This document shows, in pieces, positions 27,000-35,710 of a DNA stretch of 64,000 nt; the stretch's first letter is position 1; every line of letters starts with the position of its first letter. A model generated the notes under the pieces. It was not told the DNA's origin, searched no databases, and saw nothing but the letters and a program-made list of their open reading frames with translations. Source of the DNA: Lanius collurio (taxonomy: Eukaryota > Chordata > Aves > Passeriformes > Laniidae); contig JACBWW010000069.1 of NCBI GenBank assembly GCA_020086605.1, positions 1,160,796 through 1,224,795 of the forward strand, in the 5' to 3' direction. The position numbers and the translations under genes are program-made.

Positions 27000-27780
27000 T
27001 AATTATTTAGCAGTGCATTGAAGAGCTGCCTGGCATGGCCTGTCCTCACAGACAGCACTTCCTCCTCTAATAGCTGTCCTGATAGCTGGAGCTGTCTTGG
27101 CTTTTATCAGCCGGGCAGCCTCGCACTCTGCTCAGACCCAAATGATCAAGTGGCCTTCACAGCTGCCACCACTTCCTATTAAAAGACTACAAGGGGCCTG
27201 TGAGATTAAGGAAGGATAAAAACAAGTACTTATCATTTGGGAAGCCACGTTGCTGGTTATCTAAAGCAACGTAATTATATCGCCAACTTTATCTGTGAGT
27301 GGCTTTTTCCTTCCAGGAGGTAGGGAATAGAAAAACTTTTCACTTCATAATGAATCCTATTGAAACTCCATTTTGCCCTTGGCAAAAGGCCATTATCCAG
27401 CAGAAACATGTAATCATCCTAAAAATGCATAATGGCATAGAAAACGGACAAGTAGTTTCTTGAAATATTGTTTGTAAAAGGCCTAATTTATAATGGGGAT
27501 TGTTTGTGTTAGGGCCTTTTGGCATGTATGGTTAACAAGAACTTGCTGTTCTGCTGCCAGTTCGTTTAATCAAGAGGGCCTTGTGTCGGCCCCGTCGATA
27601 TGGCCGAGGAAACAATGGGAGCTTTTTCCCTGAAACTGCCCCATCGTGACAGAGAGAGCGCCCTGCTATTTAATCTGGAGTTGTTGTTCCTCTTGATAGA
27701 CACCACTGCTGTCAATGCACCCCATCCAAACATACACACTGTCAGATCCATTGCACTGCTGTGCCCATCGAAAAAAAAAT
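27000..27780. promoter_or_regulatory. Candidate conserved noncoding (enhancer-like) element
   Basis: The composition is typical of a deeply conserved vertebrate noncoding element: balanced base use, TAAT/ATTA cores (cataattatttag, gcaacgtaattatat, ggcctaatttataatgg), and CpGs kept in an otherwise CpG-poor area (tatatcgcc, cccgtcgatatggccgagg, catcgtgac). A perfect inverted repeat lies at 27247-27272. Three TGACAG/CTGTCA cores of the MEIS/TGIF type occur within 98 bp (27647-27652, 27709-27714, 27739-27744). The open frames here (about 60 codons on each strand) match nothing. Conservation is inferred from appearance, since no alignment was possible. Confidence 0.4.
27247..27272. repeat. Perfect 8-bp inverted repeat with GATA core in the loop
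   Basis: The arms acgttgct (27247-27254) and agcaacgt (27265-27272) flank the loop ggttatctaa, which carries a GATA-type core (ttatct) on the minus strand. The spacing is too wide for a classic RFX X-box, although the half-sites gttgct and agcaac resemble one. Confidence 0.5.
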
Positions 27781-28436
27781 ATTAGGAATGATCTGGCAGC
27801 GCCACTAATTGAGGGCAATCATGGAACTGTGGCCTCTTTGTACCGATGTGATTGTAGGAACAGCTCCTTCCCTATGGAAATGTAGCAGCTCACACACAAC
27901 CAGGAGTGGAACCTTCTGGTCTGGCACTTGTCTGTGCTCAGAGTTGGATCATGTGCCGGATTGTGTGTGTTTTCCCAAAAGGAAATGAGAAAGGCTGTGG
28001 TCAATATTCTTCACCCCTTTGAGGCGTTGGAGTACGCTTTGATCACATTTTGTATCTACAAAAAGGGGATAAAAATGTCCCAATTTTGTGTAGCTATGTT
28101 TTTGTCACACCTATTAACAAATATGTAGATGCACCAGGCATCCTGGTCTGTGGTGCACAGAAAGGTCTCTCTGATGTGTGATCTTTGCAGATGCACAAGA
28201 CGTGTTTGTAACCCCTCCAAGCATCTCTTTCCTGTTAGGAGAAGCTTGTGTTCAAGATCTGCAAACTGTTAATGGCAGATCCAGCACTTGACACTGGCAC
28301 ACGGGGGCCTTATTCCAGTGCAGAACTAAAGCAATACACAACAGGCTGCAATGTTCCTGCCCCAAGCCTCGTGTGTAGTTGTTCACACTAAAAGCAAACT
28401 CCACAAGTTAGAGGAATCTCAACATCTGTTGTGTAC

Positions 28437-28752
28437 CAGGGGCTCCAAGAGAGCTGGAGAGGGACTTGGGACAATGGCCTAGAATGACAGGACAAGGGGG
28501 AATGGCTTCCCACTGCCAGAGAGCAGGGTTAGATGGGGTATTGGGAAGGAATCCTTCCCTGTCCAGGCAGAGAAGCCCTGGCACAGGTTGCCCAGAGAAG
28601 CTGTGGCTGCCCCATACCTGAAAGTGTCCAAGGCCAGGTTAGATGGGGCTTGGAGCAGCCTGGGATAGTGAAAGTGTCCCTGTCCATGGCAGGATGTTGG
28701 AACAAGATGGACTTTAAGGTCCTTTCCAACCCAAACCATTCTGGGATTCCAC
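28437..28752 (+). mobile_element. CR1 LINE 3' fragment
   Basis: Sense CR1: ggggctccaagagagctgga, gacaggacaagggggaatgg, cccactgccagagagcagg, gttagatggggtattggga, ctggcacaggttgcccagag, ccaaggccaggttagatgg and ctttaaggtcctttccaacc, ending at ctgggattccacg. About 316 bp. The 154-codon minus-strand frame at 28479-28943 mostly translates this repeat backwards and is not a gene. Confidence 0.96.
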
Positions 28753-29000
28753 GTTAAATTGTCCATGAGCCATGTGGTGGGGGTGGATGGCTGCTCCTGC
28801 CGTGATGTGGTGCTCCTGGGCTGACACATCAGAGCAGGGTGCATCCCAGCACTGGGTGACTCAAGGCCACCCACCCAGTGAAGAAATGCTGAAGATTCAA
28901 GGTGCTGCCATGAGGAATTCCCTTGGAGGCAGGGCAGCACCACAGCCTTGCTCCTGTCTGCTGCTCAGCACTTCTGGTCAGAGCAACACACAGATCCAGG

Positions 29001-29185
29001 GGCTGCCTGGGTGTGGGGATCAGGGTACAAATCCAAGGGCTGCCTGGATGTGGGGATCAGGGTACAAATCCAAGGGCTGCCTGGATGTGGGGATCAGGGT
29101 ACAAATCCAAGGGCTGCCTGGATGTGGGAATCAGGGTACAAATCCAAGGGCTGCCTGGATGTGGGAATCAGGGTACAGATCCAGG
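29001..29185. repeat. Minisatellite, 37-bp unit, five copies
   Basis: Units start at 29001, 29038, 29075, 29112 and 29149. The unit begins ggctgcctggatgtgggg and ends gggtacaaatccaag. Copies differ by a few substitutions: gtgtgg for atgtgg in unit 1, gggaat for gggat in units 4 and 5, and acagatccagg in unit 5. A partial unit (acagatccagg) precedes the array at 28990-29000. Because 37 is one more than a multiple of three and no frame meets a stop, the array reads open in all three plus frames, giving overlapping frames of 84-188 codons whose apparent repeated peptide is an artefact. Confidence 0.95.
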
Positions 29186-30757
29186 GGGCATCACTACAGT
29201 GAGGGAAAGATGTGCTGGGGATGAAGGGACAAGGTTTTTTGACAGCAGAGTGCAATCAGATACAGCCTACACAGGAGTGCCAAGGAGCACAGTGTGGAGA
29301 AAAAAGGAGGAATTGTGGATTTCAAGATTCATAGTGCCAAGATCTAGACTTGAAAAGTTGCATCTTGTTACACAAACCAGCTGTTTGCTGCATATATGGC
29401 AGCTGTGCCCCAAAGTCTTGGGCACAGATGAGATCTATTGTGCCTGGCACTGCACATACATTTATTTTAAGACTGAGAGCTTAGAATAGACACAGAATGG
29501 TATTTTTAACAAAAGCACAATAATTGCCACAACTAAAATGAAAACAAAGCTATAATTTGGGCATCTTGACAGTGTGTGAAGACCTTGTGTAAAGAAATGT
29601 AACTCAAAGGATTTTTCACTTTTGGGGCATTCTGCTGAATCCATGGGTATCTCCCTAACATATAGGAAAAAAAAAACCCTCTTCTTTATTTGCTCCAAAG
29701 CTGTGTTTGTACAGCAACTGCTGAAGAAAGACCTTCTTCCTTCCATAACCAAATAAAATGATCCCTTTGGTTATTTATAGTCCTCACAGCCCAAAGACAT
29801 CACTTGGCTCCCTACCACAAGCCCAGCCACGTGTTACTATATTAAAAAATGCGAAAATGTAATTATGGGGTACTCAAGCCAGTGTCTGCAGACAAAACCT
29901 GCCAGGAGAAAGAGACAGGAAACGTGTGCCCTTCAGAGCTGCACTCTGCTTTTCCGCCTCAGGACTCCACCAGGGCTCACAGGGATGGGGGCTGGCTCCA
30001 CAGCACAGCACAGTCACATCTGCCTTTCAGCAGAAACCAGCCTGCTGTAAACTGCAAGTGCAACCCTGACCAACAAAAAAAAAATCGAATTCCCTCCCTG
30101 CCAATTCCAAGAGCCGCATCATTTACGCTTGGTCACACTGCGAGCCACCCTGTCTGCCCACAGAGGGGAAGAGGGAGTAGGGTAGGATGCAGCAGGACTT
30201 ACCTCCCCTGCACAAGCCTCTTGCATCTGTCTGGGAGCTTGGCCCTCTGCAGTGAAGCCATTTCTTACGTGATCAAATGAAGAGCAGAGCACAGAGACCG
30301 AGTTGTTGCCCCCTCACACTCTCTTCCAGGTAAAGAGTTGGTGCTCCTGGAACAAAACACTGATCTTGATGTCTTTTCTCAGCTTTTGTGCATCTTCCCA
30401 AGTCATAAGTCTCTTCTGTCCAACTGCTCATTACTGTCCCTTTGCTGGCAGCTCCTACCCACAGCAGGACAGCAGAAGGAAAACCTGTCACCTTTTGTGA
30501 TTTAATCCAGCTGGTCCCCACAGGGCTGCAAGCTCCGTAGGCTCTGCTCTTCTCCTGAGCTGGGCACTATACCCAGGCACAAATCCTGGCCAGGGTGACT
30601 GTTCACAAGGATTAACAGCTTTAGGACCTGGAGATCCTCATTCTCTTGTCACTTATTTCAGCATCTCCACATGACGGTGGAGGGGGAGCAGCTGGGAGAT
30701 GCTCTGGAGAAGGTAAAGCTCCCACCTGATGTGCCCAGTAAGCCTGTCCACGGGTGG

Positions 30758-30840
30758 ACACCTTTGACTTTAATAAGTGACTCCAGGTTCACACTGGTCT
30801 GGATGAAATCAGTGGAGTTAAGCTGAGACAAATCCAGGCA
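30758..30840. repeat. Possible relic of ancient palindromic amniote repeat
   Basis: It contains cacctttgactttaataagt, ctccaggttcacactggtct, then gatgaaatcagtggagttaa. These phrases resemble the ttacaccagtgtgaatcagatcagtggag type of arms in an old repeat common in turtles and crocodilians. Weaker than the 62.0-kb copy. Confidence 0.4.
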
Positions 30841-31127
30841 CGGCACCACTTTCTCCGAGACCCCAGGACACCCACACAAGTAGCTGGTGAGGAGTGAAGG
30901 AATGAAGAAAGAAAAAGCGCTTTTCCTCGGGGCACATGAGCTCTGACAGGAAACTTTAGAGAAACTTTGGGGGAGGGATAAGTCATTTGGATGATGAATT
31001 GCCCACTGGCCTTCCACAGTAATTTCCAATCAAATTGTCTTTAGGAGGCTTCCCTCAGCGCAGGGCACAAAATCCTCTTCTAAATACACACAGTCTCAGG
31101 GTGAAGAATCCGGGTGTATAACCTCAG

Positions 31128-31195
31128 AGTGTGTGTATGTGTGCATATATATATATATATATATATACACATGTATATATATATGGATGTATGTA
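31128..31195. repeat. Compound GT/TA microsatellite
   Basis: A short GT-rich run (about 31129-31143) leads into a pure AT dinucleotide tract at 31145-31167. A brief acacatg interruption follows, then a second tatatatatat run at 31174-31184. It is likely length-variable. Confidence 0.95.
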
Positions 31196-31639
31196 TAACC
31201 TGTGTTGACAAAGAGCTCACAGCCAGCTGTTCACCTGCTCCTTCCTTCCAGCCTCAGTCTCTTTTGTTTTTAGCTAAACCAAAGCCCATCAGTTTCTCCC
31301 TCATTACTGAGCATTCACTGTCAAAAGGGTGTTTACTTACCGTCAGAGAGAAATGCAAGAGATAAGAGCAGTTCTCCCCACCCAGCACTGCCAAGGCAGC
31401 CAGAGAAGGGCTGGGAAGGCAAAGTTTTGCCCATTTTCAGCGGAAAACAACCCAGCTTTCCATATTGTCCAGCCAAAGCCAAGCACTCCTCTGCAATGCT
31501 CACTTTTTAAACCTCCTGCCAGGCTCATTCGCTTTGGGGGCTTGCAGTAATCTGCAAGTTTCAACAATTTTGCACAGTCTGATTCTGTGATTAATAAGAT
31601 TAAAATTTTGCCAGTGGAAGATGAAGCATCAGGATGTTC

Positions 31640-32130
31640 CCGTACTCTAACACCACTCGTATCCAAGCTGCTGCCTTGTCCATTCACGCTGATTGCTTTA
31701 GGCTCTCTCAGATCGTGCTACCCTTCCCCTTATCCCGCCTGACAGTGCCTCGTTTCTGCAGCATTTCCCCCAAATTCCCGGCTCTGGCCAGAGCCGGTGG
31801 GACCTCTCCAGCGCAGTATCGGCAGTGCCACCTTCTGGCCTGCGACACGAATCCCAGCCACCAGCCAGGTCCTGCTGCAGACAAGCTGGACAACCCACCC
31901 GGCCCCTCTGGGGGTCCAGCTCGCATGGCCATGTGCCAAATCCCACAAGGAACGCCAACTGCGCTGTTTCAGCTCGCCAGATGGAAGAGCCGGGAGCACT
32001 CGGGTTCTTACGGTGTGCCCAGCACAAGCAGTGTGACATCAGTAGCTTCTCCCTGCACCAAAACCAAGTGGCACCCTTCCCTCCAGCTCCACGTGGAACA
32101 GCTTGGGAATCCTCACACTGTTTTCTCCCA
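31640..32130. other. GC-richer patch, no recognisable exon
   Basis: G+C and CpG content rise relative to the flanks (ctggccagagccggtggg, ctccagcgcagtatcggcag, tgcgacacgaatccc, acccggcccctct). Up to five frames are open for 75-171 codons on both strands. I attribute this to base composition: no frame shows a known domain. A CTCF-like site lies inside. It could be part of an unrecognised first exon or an old LTR, but nothing in the sequence decides this. Confidence 0.4.
31825..31838 (-). promoter_or_regulatory. CTCF-like core motif
   Basis: On the minus strand the sequence is ccagaaggtggcac, which fits the CTCF core pattern CCA-S-N-AG-R-K-GGC-R-S apart from a less common A at position five. 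It lies in the GC-richer patch. One match of this length in 64 kb can occur by chance, so occupancy is unproven. Confidence 0.4.
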
Positions 32131-32180
32131 CTGGAAGATATATAAATAAAGGAGTAATTGCTGACTGCCTGCACTGTTTT

Positions 32181-32465
32181 CATAGAATCTCAGAATGGTG
32201 TGGGTTGGAAGGGACCTTGAAGACCACCCAGTTCTAGCTCCCTGCCATCGGCAGGGACACCTTTCACTATCCCAGGTTGCTCCAAGCCCCATCCAACCTG
32301 GCCTGAAACACTCGCAGGGATGCAGCAGCCACAGCTTCTCTGGGCAACCTGTGCCAGGGCCTCACCATCCTCACAGGGAAGAATTTTTTTCTAATACCTC
32401 ATCTAAATCTCTCCTCATTTAAAGCCATTCCTTCTTGCTCTATCACTACATGTCCACTTGAAAAT
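32181..32465 (-). mobile_element. CR1 LINE 3' fragment
   Basis: The plus strand reads catagaatctcagaatggtg, gggttggaagggaccttgaa, gctccaagccccatccaacc, agccacagcttctctgggca, ctgtgccagggcctcaccat, then ctaatacctcatctaaatc and tctatcactacatgtccac. About 285 bp, minus strand. Confidence 0.95.
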
Positions 32466-33693
32466 CACTATCTTCTTTATATTTTTTCGTCCTGTTGTCC
32501 CAGGATCTAGAAATAGGCTGTTTCTCTTAGTCCAAATATCAGTGTGCAAACTAGGTTCCAGTATCAGTTTCCTGTGTCCTGAAAGGAGCAACCACTCTGC
32601 AAACAGCAGCAACTCTACATTCATTTTCAATTCTTACAGCTCTTGCCTGGCTGGCAGATGCTCCACAACTACTTTAGACCTTCTGCCCACTGAAGAACCT
32701 CAGATCCATACCCTGAAGTGCAGCAGCATCAGCCACAGGAGGGTGAAAACCTATTTTCAGGACCGTGTCTGTAAAGTTGTTCTCCAGACTTCAGTATTTA
32801 TTCTCTACATTATTTACAGCCATACTAAAAAATGAAGTGCTTCATGGAGCTTCTCTGTGGGTTTTGGCCACATGGAACAAATGGGATTTCCTGATGCTTG
32901 TATCACACTGGCAGCATTTCAGCAATTCCAGCGCACCTCTCTAAAGGAGCACTTAATGCTCATTTATTACAGGCCCCATTACACACCTGGCAGTGGCTAA
33001 AGGGGCCTTGGTTTTGGCAGAAATGTCACTTACGCCCACCTTATGTCCTTTTTACAGCATCCTGGTCTAAAAGAGGGGCAGTGTATTGCACAGCTCCAGC
33101 TTGCATCCTGGAAGCCAGAAGTTTTCCACTCACCCTGGCTTTGGTGAACTGGGAAGACAATTCCAAGGCAGAGCCGAGCCTTCTCTAATATTTATTTTCC
33201 CCCTCTTGCATCTATCAAACCCTTTATAAAGCTATATTAGAAAAACAGGGAAAAACAATAAAGCAAAAGCAGAACTTGTGCTGGCAAGGATGGAGTTCAC
33301 TCTCTGTGGTGGGGATATGTAGCTACAGCACCTGGAAGAGGCCTGGGGGATTGCAGCCCACCGGGACGTGGTGCTGGGAATCCCTGCCTGGAAAAGTCCT
33401 GTTCAAAGATGATGCACTTCTCTGTCTTCTGGAATGACATCATGGCATCTGCAAAAGTCTTGTTTGTGATTCAGACCCAAAGGGTATCCCCAAAGGGATA
33501 ACATTCCTTCTGATGCTGCTGCAAGGAGGCCATGCAACTACCCTGTGACCTTGGGAACTTTATCCCTGCCCTCTACACCAGACAGGAATCCTTCCTTCCT
33601 CTCCGTTTGCTTCTTCAGCCTAGGAGTTCTCCAAGGCAAGGGTTGCCTCCTACCCACATGGACCATGCCTGGCACTGACTCTGATCTTCACAG
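32466..33693. other. Unique noncoding DNA
   Basis: No recognisable gene or repeat. The plus-strand open frame at 32458-32835 (125 codons) starts inside the neighbouring CR1 end and shows no domain. Confidence 0.55.
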
Positions 33694-33905
33694 GATCACT
33701 GAATCACAGAATATCCTGAGTTGGAAGGGACCCACTGAGTCCAGCTCCTGGACACCCCAACAATCCCATCCCATGCTTCCCTGAGAGCATTGTCCAAACA
33801 TTCCTGGAGCTCTGTCATCCCTAGGGCTGTGACCATTCCCTGGGGAGCCTGTTCAGTGCCCCAGAACCCTCTGGGGGAAGAACCTTCTCTTAATATCTAA
33901 TATTT
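33694..33905 (-). mobile_element. CR1 LINE fragment, passerine-like type
   Basis: The plus strand reads gaatcacagaatatcctgag, ttggaagggacccactgagt, cctggagctctgtcatccct, ggctgtgaccattccctggg, gagcctgttcagtgcccc and gaaccttctcttaatatc. Minus-strand CR1 of the same type as 5971 and the sense copies at 13001 and 48745. Confidence 0.95.
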
Positions 33906-35516
33906 CTAATATCTTGGCTGGCTACTGCTGTAGCACATGATAATATTTGGATGAGGAGAGTTTACACATGTGGGAAGTCCCTTCTGGAAGAAGCTTCCCA
34001 ACTTAGCCTGGGAACAGCAATTGAGAGATGCTTTCATAAAAAAACACAGCCTTTATCTCCCATTGGGAAATCTTCCAACTTCCATTTTTTCTGAAACCTA
34101 TCCACCCTTTTGTAAAATACATATATTAAAAAAATTAAGAACTTCCCAACTGAGGTCACATTTCTAAATATGATTTTAGAATTCATGTACAATTTTGGTG
34201 GTAAATGGGCAGAATTCCAATCAAGCTATCACCACTGCAATTAAAGTGATTTTTCCATCTGAATATATCTCTGACATGGAAAGAAATTACACTATCACTG
34301 TATAAAGCTGTTTTGATAGATCAGTTCCCTCAATGAGCATATTTTATACTCATCAAAACTATTTATACATTCTCACATAACAGAGCTATTCTAAGAATTT
34401 CAAATCTGAATAATAATATTAGTCATTCTTGAAAGAACAAACACATGCAGTGTCCTCAATAATGCAACGTACAAATCCCTAGGAAGAACCCAATTCCTTT
34501 TTTCTGCCTGCTCTTGTGCAAATTCCCACATGCCTGCATGGATCACACATTCAAAGGTTCCACAGAACCCAACTGAAGAGCAAGAGGAAGCAGTTTCAAG
34601 CTATTTTTAGACGTGTACAACATGCACCAAATCCCAACTCCTTAACATATGCTCCTGAGAGCTTTTGTAAAATCCAGCTTAAGGGAATAAGGCACTCAGA
34701 TCTAATTGAATTTCAGTGCATTATGGACACCTAAGGAAGCTCCTTTGGAAACTCCTATCTTATCCAATACAGGGTTCATTTTCCAGCTGAGAAATACCTT
34801 AGTAATGGTACACTTAACACTCAACAGCCATTTGACCTATTTTACTAATGTGTTTGGGAAGGAGGTTAATTAACAGTGGGTAGCTATATCCTTAAGCTTA
34901 ATTTTTCCAACAATCCTGCTCATAAAAGGAAAAACTGAGTACATATTAAAGGTTAATTAACAGTGGATAGCCATATCCTTAAGCTTAATTTTTCCAACAA
35001 CCCTGCTCATAAAAGGAAAAACTGAGTACATATTAAAGGAAGCAAGCAATTAAGTCGCACAAATAGTGAGCTCATTGAACTGCAGCTGACTTCTATCATG
35101 TCAAAGAACAACTAAACACAGAAGCAATGAAAAGATTGTTGCCACGACCGCCACTGAGAAGTGCCTGGCAATAAAGATGAATAACTTCTTACTTGAAGAT
35201 TACTGATTAAAGCTCTTAGGAACCAAAAGGTTAGACATAGGCATATCTGAAGCAAAATATTTTAATGCATGTTTGGCAGATTCTGTAACATATTTACAGT
35301 GGATTTAAAGCAAAGATTTATACAACTCCAATAAACTCAGCATTAAGCAGCCTTTAAAATCACAGCAGTTCCAAACATCACAAGTACAGGCATAACTGGT
35401 TCATTTTGATGCCTTAGAGAAGGAGCTACCCCTGCTGTTTCCTAAGGACAGAGGTGGGGAAATGGAGTATTCACAGGCCTGAGCACACTGTGGGAGGGAA
35501 CTGGGCCTAGCAGAAT
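33906..35516. other. AT-rich unique DNA with one tandem duplication
   Basis: No gene seen. The part from 34050 to 34450 is strongly AT-rich. An 87-bp tandem duplication lies at 34864-35037 (separate entry). Confidence 0.55.
34864..35037. repeat. 87-bp tandem duplication, two copies
   Basis: Copy 1 is 34864-34950 and copy 2 is 34951-35037, directly abutting. Each begins ggttaattaacagtgg and ends gagtacatattaaa. They differ at three positions (G/A, T/C, T/C), all transitions, so about 96.6 percent identity. The unit contains a ttaattaa core. The event is recent compared with the CR1 copies around it. Confidence 0.97.
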
Positions 35517-35710
35517 GAATCACAGAATCCAGAATGGATAAGGTTGGAAGAGACCACTGGAGGTCACTGAGTCCAACCTCCCTGCTCAAGCAGTGTCACT
35601 CAGGTTTGTGTCCAGGTAGGTTTGGAATATCTCTAGGGGAGAAGACTCCAAAACATCTCTGGGCCTGTTCCAGCACTCAGTCATCTCAATGGTTTATAGA
35701 AAAATCAGGC
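35517..35710 (-). mobile_element. CR1 LINE fragment, older chicken-like type
   Basis: The plus strand reads gaatcacagaatccagaatg, aggttggaagagaccactgg, aggtcactgagtccaacctc, cctgctcaagcagtgtcact, ttggaatatctctagggg, gagaagactccaaaacatct and gggcctgttccagcactcag. This is the antisense of the general avian CR1 3' end. Homology fades after about 35700. Confidence 0.94.

Larger units (their letters stand above)
25282..28436. other. Noncoding DNA with a strong conserved-element candidate
   Basis: No exon recognised. A T run lies at about 25853-25862, a MIR relic at 26568-26700, and a candidate conserved noncoding element at 27000-27780 (separate entry). 28100-28436 holds nothing recognisable. Confidence 0.5.
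28753..32180. other. Noncoding DNA with minisatellite, microsatellite and GC-richer patch
   Basis: No gene recognised. It holds a 37-bp minisatellite (29001-29185), a possible palindromic-repeat relic (30758-30840), a TA microsatellite (31128-31195) and a GC-richer patch (31640-32130). A short A run at about 30076-30084 is unremarkable. Confidence 0.5.

Noticed and set aside
29001..29185. Possible CRISPR-like array
   Set aside because: Units abut directly with no unique spacers, and the window is vertebrate DNA. It is a minisatellite.
28772..29489. Repeat-peptide proteins in three plus frames (84-188 codons)
   Set aside because: They are produced by the 37-bp minisatellite, whose length of 3n+1 without stops keeps all frames open and cycles the same peptide. 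No start context, domain or other gene evidence.
31634..32183. Overlapping frames of 75-171 codons on both strands
   Set aside because: Five frames open at once in a GC-richer patch points to composition, not coding. No domain recognised.
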